From contig JACDCJ010000067.1 in NCBI GenBank assembly GCA_013817655.1, forward strand, positions 1 to 9,070: DNA of 9,070 bases, written 5' to 3'. The position numbers and the translations under genes are program-made. Of this stretch, positions 5,239 to 9,070 are shown in pieces (position 1 is the first letter of the stretch; every line of letters begins with the position of its first letter). This DNA is from Actinosomnolentus pattersoniae (SeqCode). GTDB taxonomy: Bacteria; Actinomycetota; UBA4738. The notes under the pieces are model-generated. The model ran no database searches. It was given only the letters and a program-made list of their open reading frames with translations, and was not told where the DNA came from.

Positions 5239-6287
5239 GCCGAAGCCGCCGGCCGCGCGAGAAGCTCCGCGATCTGGACCGCGTTCAGCGCCGCTCCCTT
5301 GCGAAGGTTGTCGCCGACGGCGAACAGCATCAGGGCGTGCGGGTCGTCCTCGGGCTGGCGGATCCGCCCGACCAGCACGTCGTCCAGGCCCGCCGCATCG
5401 AGCGGCGTCGGGAAGGCGCCGGCGGACGGGTCGTCCACCACACGGACTCCCGAGGCGCTCTCGAGCGTCTCCCGGGCGCCTTCGGCCGTCACGCGAGCCT
5501 CGAACCGCCCGTAGACGGAGACCCCATGGCCGACGGCCACGGGGACACGAACGGCCGTTGCCGCCACGGCCAGGTCCGGCAGCCCCAGCACCTTGCGGAT
5601 CTCTCCCCCCATCTTCAGCTCCTCGGTGGTGAAGCCGGTGCCACCGGGATCGAACTCCTCGCACATCGGGATGACGTTGAAGGCGATGGTCCGGGGAAAG
5701 ACGTCGCCGACGGGAAGCGCCGCGGCGTCGGGGTAGCCGAGCGTCTCCTCCTGGCCGTGCAGTTTCTCGACCTGCTCGGCGAGCTCGCGGATCCCCTTCA
5801 TGCCGGCACCCGAAACGGACTGGTACGACGAGGTAACCAGCGACCTGAGCCCGAACGCTCGGTGCAGCGGCGCCAGCGGCATCAGCGCGGTAATTGCGGT
5901 GCAGTTGCCGTTCGCGACGATGCCGCGGTGCCCTCCGAGCGCATCCGGGTTTATCTCCGGGACGACGAGCGGAACGCTCGGATCCATCCGGAAGGCCGAG
6001 GAGTTGTCAACGCTCACCGTGCCACCCGCGGCGGCCCGCGGGATGATCTTGCGGGCGATCCCGCTGCCCGCGGAGACCAGGGCGAGATCGACGCCCTTGA
6101 ACCACCCATCGTCCAGACCGCGGACAGGGTGAGACTCGCCTCGGAACGAGAGCCGCTTCCCCTCCGAGCGGGCCGAGGCGAACAGGATCAGCTCATCGAG
6201 GGGAAACTCGCGTTCCTCGAGGATCCGGATCATCTCCCGGCCGACCGCTCCGGTCGCGCCGACGACCGCCACTCGCATGGACCCCAT
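5235..6287 (-). CDS. asd: Aspartate-semialdehyde dehydrogenase
   Basis: The enzyme reduces aspartyl-4-phosphate to aspartate 4-semialdehyde with NADPH, the second step of the aspartate pathway to lysine/diaminopimelate, threonine and methionine. At 350 residues, the N-terminal Rossmann motif is RVAVVGATGAVGREM (5-19). SSAFRMDPSVPLVVPEIN (96-113) and NGNCTAI supply the catalytic Cys129. SSYQSVSGAGMKG (153-165), TEELKMGGEIRK (221-232) and RVPVAVGHGVSVYG (247-260) follow, with catalytic His254. The family motif is usually GHS; here it is GHG. The ATG at 6287 comes one base after the lysC stop (TAG-C-ATG) and has AAGGA 11 bases upstream. A second ATG at 6278, three codons on, is the alternative and would give 347 residues. 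The longer frame to 6380 overlaps lysC and lacks family content. Co-transcription with lysC is almost certain. Confidence 0.95.
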   Translation of the reverse strand: MGSMRVAVVGATGAVGREMIRILEEREFPLDELILFASARSEGKRLSFRGESHPVRGLDDGWFKGVDLALVSAGSGIARKIIPRAAAGGTVSVDNSSAFRMDPSVPLVVPEINPDALGGHRGIVANGNCTAITALMPLAPLHRAFGLRSLVTSSYQSVSGAGMKGIRELAEQVEKLHGQEETLGYPDAAALPVGDVFPRTIAFNVIPMCEEFDPGGTGFTTEELKMGGEIRKVLGLPDLAVAATAVRVPVAVGHGVSVYGRFEARVTAEGARETLESASGVRVVDDPSAGAFPTPLDAAGLDDVLVGRIRQPEDDPHALMLFAVGDNLRKGAALNAVQIAELLARPAASA

Positions 6288-6288
6288 G

Positions 6289-6822
6289 CTACGGGACGTC
6301 CTTGAGGGGTTGAACGCCGTCTGTGTGCCGCTCCCGCGGGCCCGCCTCCTCCGAGATGGCGAAGCGCCGGTGTACCGCACGGACGGCGCGGTCGGCGTCG
6401 GCGGCTCGGATCACGCACGAGATCCGGATGGAGGACGTCGAGATCATCTGCAGGTTGATGTCCTCGGCCGCGAGCGCCTCGAACATCCCGGCGAGGACTT
6501 CCGGGTGACTGCGGATACCGGCGCCTACCAGCGAGATCTTCGCGACGTCCCGGTCCGCGCCGAAGCCCAGCGCGCCGACTTCACGGACCAGCCGGTCCAT
6601 GGAAGGGGCAAGCCGGGAGAGGTCCGGCTCGGGCACGAGGAAGGAGATGTCCGTGCGGCCGTCGCGGGCGACGTTCTGGACGATCATGTCGACCGGCACG
6701 CCGTCGCGGGCCACCGCGGCGAAGACGGCGGCGGCCACGCCGGGCCGGTCGGGGACCCCCTCGAGCGTCACCTTCGCCTCGGAGTCGTCGGAGGCGACGC
6801 CGGAGATCATGGCCTGCTCCAT
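6289..6822 (-). other. Probable internal translation start giving the aspartokinase beta subunit
   Basis: Met247 of lysC is encoded by ATG at 6822-6820 and opens [19 protein letters not shown]. This aligns with the known start of the separately translated beta subunit in Corynebacterium glutamicum, which begins MEEAVLTGVATDKSEAKVT by my recollection. Upstream on the minus strand is GAGGA with about 10 bases of spacing. The product would be 177 residues and hold just the two ACT regions, close to the roughly 172-residue beta subunit known there. In that family the enzyme is an alpha2beta2 complex with effectors bound at the alpha-beta interface. The internal start is inferred from alignment and the Shine-Dalgarno-like sequence. 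Confidence 0.5.
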
Positions 6823-7560
6823 GCGGACGTCTTCCTCGGTCACCCAGGTCCCCGGCTCGTCGGTGAACGACGACCGGACGTGCACCCGGACGCCGTGGGT
6901 TCGAGCGTACTCGACGGCTCGGAGCTGCAGGACGCGGGCTCCCGAGGACGCGAGCTCGAGCATCTCCTCGTAGGAGACGGCGTGGAGCTTGCTTGCCTCG
7001 GGGACGACGCGCGGATCGGCGGTGAACACGCCGGGGACGTCCGTGTAGATCTCGCAGAAATCCGCGCTCAGGGCGGCGGCCAATGCCACCGCCGTCGTGT
7101 CAGACCCGCCCCGCCCCAGGGTTGTCACGTCATATGCGGTCGAGACGCCCTGAAACCCGGCGACGATCACGATGGAGCCCTTCGAGATCGCTTCCAGGAT
7201 CCGGCCCGGCCGGATGTCGATGATCTTCGCCTGACCGTGCGCGGTGTCGGTGATGATGCCGGCCTGCGAGCCCGTGTAGGAGGCGGCGGGGAACCCGGCG
7301 GCGTTGATCGCGACCGCGAGCAGGGACATCGCGATCCGCTCGCCGGCGGTGAGGAGAAGGTCCAGCTCTCGCGGATTGGGAAGTGGTGTGAGCTCGTGCG
7401 CCATCGCCATGAGCTCGTCGGTCGTGTCCCCCATCGCGGAGACGACGACGACGACGTCATGCCCGTCCCGCCGGGCGGCGGCCACGCGTTCGGCGACGAT
7501 CCGGATGCGGTTCGCGTCGGCGACCGACGTGCCGCCGTACTTCTGGACGATCACCGACAT
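6289..7560 (-). CDS. lysC: Aspartate kinase (aspartokinase), Lys/Thr-regulated actinobacterial type
   Basis: The enzyme phosphorylates L-aspartate with ATP, the committed step of the aspartate pathway. The 423 residues match the alpha form of lysC in corynebacteria and mycobacteria. The kinase domain shows KYGGTS (7-12), [15 protein letters not shown] (36-50), TAGER (71-75), [11 protein letters not shown] (147-157) and [13 protein letters not shown] (172-184). Two ACT regions follow, at about 263-335 and 341-405. They hold VDMIVQNV and [11 protein letters not shown] and a close match to ISTSEIRIS (here ISTSSIRIS), the segments that bind Lys and Thr in the Corynebacterium enzyme. Concerted feedback inhibition is therefore likely. 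The ATG at 7560 starts directly at the conserved N-terminus, with GGGGGG 5 bases upstream. The frame is open much further upstream, but that part is out of frame with the amidohydrolase gene and is not real. asd follows after one base. Confidence 0.96.
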   Translation of the reverse strand: MSVIVQKYGGTSVADANRIRIVAERVAAARRDGHDVVVVVSAMGDTTDELMAMAHELTPLPNPRELDLLLTAGERIAMSLLAVAINAAGFPAASYTGSQAGIITDTAHGQAKIIDIRPGRILEAISKGSIVIVAGFQGVSTAYDVTTLGRGGSDTTAVALAAALSADFCEIYTDVPGVFTADPRVVPEASKLHAVSYEEMLELASSGARVLQLRAVEYARTHGVRVHVRSSFTDEPGTWVTEEDVRMEQAMISGVASDDSEAKVTLEGVPDRPGVAAAVFAAVARDGVPVDMIVQNVARDGRTDISFLVPEPDLSRLAPSMDRLVREVGALGFGADRDVAKISLVGAGIRSHPEVLAGMFEALAAEDINLQMISTSSIRISCVIRAADADRAVRAVHRRFAISEEAGPRERHTDGVQPLKDVP

Positions 7561-7658
7561 CGCTGCCCCCCGTAGCCGGATCGCAGAACTCGCGCTGCGT
7601 CGAGCCCCATGAACCTTAACCCGGCCATTGGGCTCTTCCGACGCGGAAGCGTCTCGAG
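7561..7658 (-). promoter_or_regulatory. Gap between the amidohydrolase gene and lysC, with overlapping small hairpins
   Basis: This 98-base gap should hold the lysC leader, the end of the amidohydrolase transcript and possibly a lysC-asd promoter. Directly after the amidohydrolase stop, two mutually exclusive 5-bp stems overlap: GACGC/GCGTC at 7640-7653 with a 4-base loop, and CTTCC/GGAAG at 7635-7649 with a 5-base loop. Neither is followed by a T-run. A GGTTAAGGTT stretch near 7612-7621 (minus strand) is the least GC-rich part and could contain a -10 element, but I see no good -35. No lysine riboswitch is visible; the gap is too short for one. Confidence 0.3.
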
Positions 7659-9070
7659 CTACGGCCAGCCGCGATGGTGCTCGATGAACGCGCGGACCTC
7701 CGGCATGGACGTGGGTCCGTAGGTTCGCGTCTTCCCCGGAAGGGACCGCCGGATCTCGGCGAGCTCCTTTGGAGTGAAGGCACAAGGCACGGTGACGGGA
7801 TCCACGCCGTAGACACGGGCGGCGTTGGCGCCCAGGACCTTTCGCTTGATCTCCTTGGTGAGTTTCGGGTAGCCAAACCGGTCCTGGAACGCATCGGTGA
7901 TGGAGAAGGCGCGGAACGCCTGGATCTGATCCTGGGGCGACCCGTAGAAGAGGCAGTCGGTCCCCCACACGACGTTGTCCTCGCCCACATACTTGAGGAG
8001 CTTGCCAAGGACGTGGGCGGCGGACGTCGGGTCCCTCATCACGTTCCACCAGGTCGAACCGAGCTCGGCGTAGACGTTCTCGTTCGGACCGACGCCGGCC
8101 TTCCGCAGCGAGGCGATCAAACGGTTCACACCCACTCCGGTGGTCGCCGTCGAGTACGGGCCTTCCGCCGTGCCGCTCTCGTAGCCCGAGTGGTAGATGA
8201 GAAAGCTCGCTTCGGGGTGCTTGCGTGCGGCCGGTCCGACGTCGACGGGCGATGCGAACCGGCTGTCTCGGGAGAACCCCTTGTGGATGCAGATGCGCGG
8301 AACCCCGAGCTCCACCGCCTTGCGGATGAAGGCCTCGCCGACCTGCGGGACGCCGGCCTCGTGGTCGTCGAGCCACCAGGCGTTGCCGGAACGCTCCCAC
8401 AGGTCCGGGTAGTGCGTGAAGGTCTTCCAGGCCGCGATCGGATACCTGCGGACCGTCGCCTCCATGGCCTCCAGGTTCGCCTGCAGTGGCCCGACGTTCG
8501 GGATGGCCTGCCCGTGCAGCAGGACGCGCTCGTCCGAGCAGAGCCCCTCGGCGACGCGGCGGGTCTCGTCCATGATCTCGGTGGAGAGCGGACTGCCCTC
8601 GGGGGCGATCGGCAGGGCGGACAGGGCAACCATCGTCGTATCGCTCTTCAGGAACATCTCCTCCATGAAGTGGTTCATCGAGAAGCACTCACGGGGGTCC
8701 GCGTCTCCACAGTCTCGCTGCGGGAAAACCGCGCCGAAGTAGCTGGCCTCTCTCGTCGCCGGGTTGAGGTCGTACTCGAGGAGATGGCCCTGGACGTCGA
8801 AGACGAACTCCTCGCCTCCGACCGCTTCCTCCGCTGGCGAGGGCTCCACCGTGGCCTCGGGGGGGATGAGGTAGCGACCTCCGGTCTCGGATATGCCGCG
8901 GTGCCGCGCGGCTTCGATGGTGCACGCGTCGAGCGCCAGGAGGGTCGTCGCGGCGCCGCAGAGCGACAGCAGGAACTGTCGCCTCGACATTCCCGTGCGC
9001 CGGGCGTTCTCATCACACGCGGCCCGGGCGCGGCGGATCGCCTCCCGGACCACCGGAGACAACGGCTCGG
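7659..9070 (-). CDS. Tat-exported amidohydrolase (Amidohydrolase_2 superfamily), N-terminus possibly beyond the window
   Basis: The frame is open to the right edge, so the true start may lie outside. Within the window, a TTG at 9062 would give 467 residues and an ATG at 8990 would give 443, starting MSRRQFLLS. That segment is a twin-arginine motif followed by a hydrophobic stretch ending LLALDAC, which may be an imperfect lipobox (Cys47 in TTG numbering). Export and possible lipid anchoring are inferred. The body looks like a TIM-barrel metal hydrolase: FDVQGH (88-93), [10 protein letters not shown] (210-219, Lys213), ICIHKG (His260), LIYHSG (His291) and WGTD (Asp369) fit the usual metal-ligand order. 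The first HxH motif reads QGH. The substrate is unknown; the superfamily includes decarboxylases and lactonases as well as amidases. It reads toward lysC, 98 bases away, with no obvious functional link. Confidence 0.8.
   Translation of the reverse strand, partial: EPLSPVVREAIRRARAACDENARRTGMSRRQFLLSLCGAATTLLALDACTIEAARHRGISETGGRYLIPPEATVEPSPAEEAVGGEEFVFDVQGHLLEYDLNPATREASYFGAVFPQRDCGDADPRECFSMNHFMEEMFLKSDTTMVALSALPIAPEGSPLSTEIMDETRRVAEGLCSDERVLLHGQAIPNVGPLQANLEAMEATVRRYPIAAWKTFTHYPDLWERSGNAWWLDDHEAGVPQVGEAFIRKAVELGVPRICIHKGFSRDSRFASPVDVGPAARKHPEASFLIYHSGYESGTAEGPYSTATTGVGVNRLIASLRKAGVGPNENVYAELGSTWWNVMRDPTSAAHVLGKLLKYVGEDNVVWGTDCLFYGSPQDQIQAFRAFSITDAFQDRFGYPKLTKEIKRKVLGANAARVYGVDPVTVPCAFTPKELAEIRRSLPGKTRTYGPTSMPEVRAFIEHHRGWP

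Noticed and set aside
7441..7455. A GAC trinucleotide run as a possible microsatellite
   Set aside because: It encodes the conserved valine-rich beta strand VVVVVSAMG of aspartokinase, so protein constraint explains it.
7635..7653. An intrinsic terminator after the amidohydrolase gene
   Set aside because: The stems are only 5 bp, mutually exclusive and lack a T-run, so they are noted only as weak structure.
7561..8688. An upstream extension of the lysC frame by about 376 codons
   Set aside because: It runs out of frame through the amidohydrolase gene, and the aspartokinase family starts at the KYGGTS region encoded just after 7560.

Overview
The window is very GC-rich chromosomal DNA with tightly packed genes. 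GTG starts, a Lys/Thr-regulated aspartokinase-asd pair, an F420-type (LLM) oxidoreductase and an Eis-like acetyltransferase point to an actinobacterium or a close relative. I cannot name the species. No tRNA, rRNA, CRISPR array, insertion sequence or phage gene is visible, and the region looks vertically inherited.

Layout, left to right. (1) Positions 1-1616, minus strand: a UDP-glucose 6-dehydrogenase gene (ugd) runs into a UDP-glucuronate decarboxylase-like SDR gene cut by the left edge. Their stop and start share one base. Together they would convert UDP-glucose to UDP-glucuronate and then UDP-xylose for surface polysaccharide. (2) Positions 1617-1807: a 191-bp divergent intergenic region with a 12-bp direct repeat beside the rightward gene. 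(3) Positions 1808-5227, plus strand: an apparent operon of four genes. These are an F420-dependent LLM oxidoreductase, a short MazG-like nucleotide pyrophosphohydrolase with a Cys-rich tail and a tandem-repeat C-terminus, an Eis-like GNAT/SCP2 acetyltransferase with an ATGA overlap, and an M55 D-aminopeptidase (DppA type) with a strong ribosome binding site. (4) Positions 5235-7560, minus strand: lysC (aspartokinase) followed one base later by asd (aspartate-semialdehyde dehydrogenase). These are the first two steps toward lysine/diaminopimelate, threonine and methionine. lysC appears to have an internal start for a separate beta subunit. (5) Positions 7659-9070, minus strand: a Tat-exported amidohydrolase (Amidohydrolase_2 type) that is open at the right edge.

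The dppA and asd genes converge with only 7 bases between them, and both stop codons lie inside one small palindrome. I found no clear new defence or mobile system. The least ordinary parts are the LLM/MazG/Eis/DppA gene set, the repeat at the MazG-Eis junction, and the lysC internal start. All functional calls come from motif recognition by eye, not from searches.
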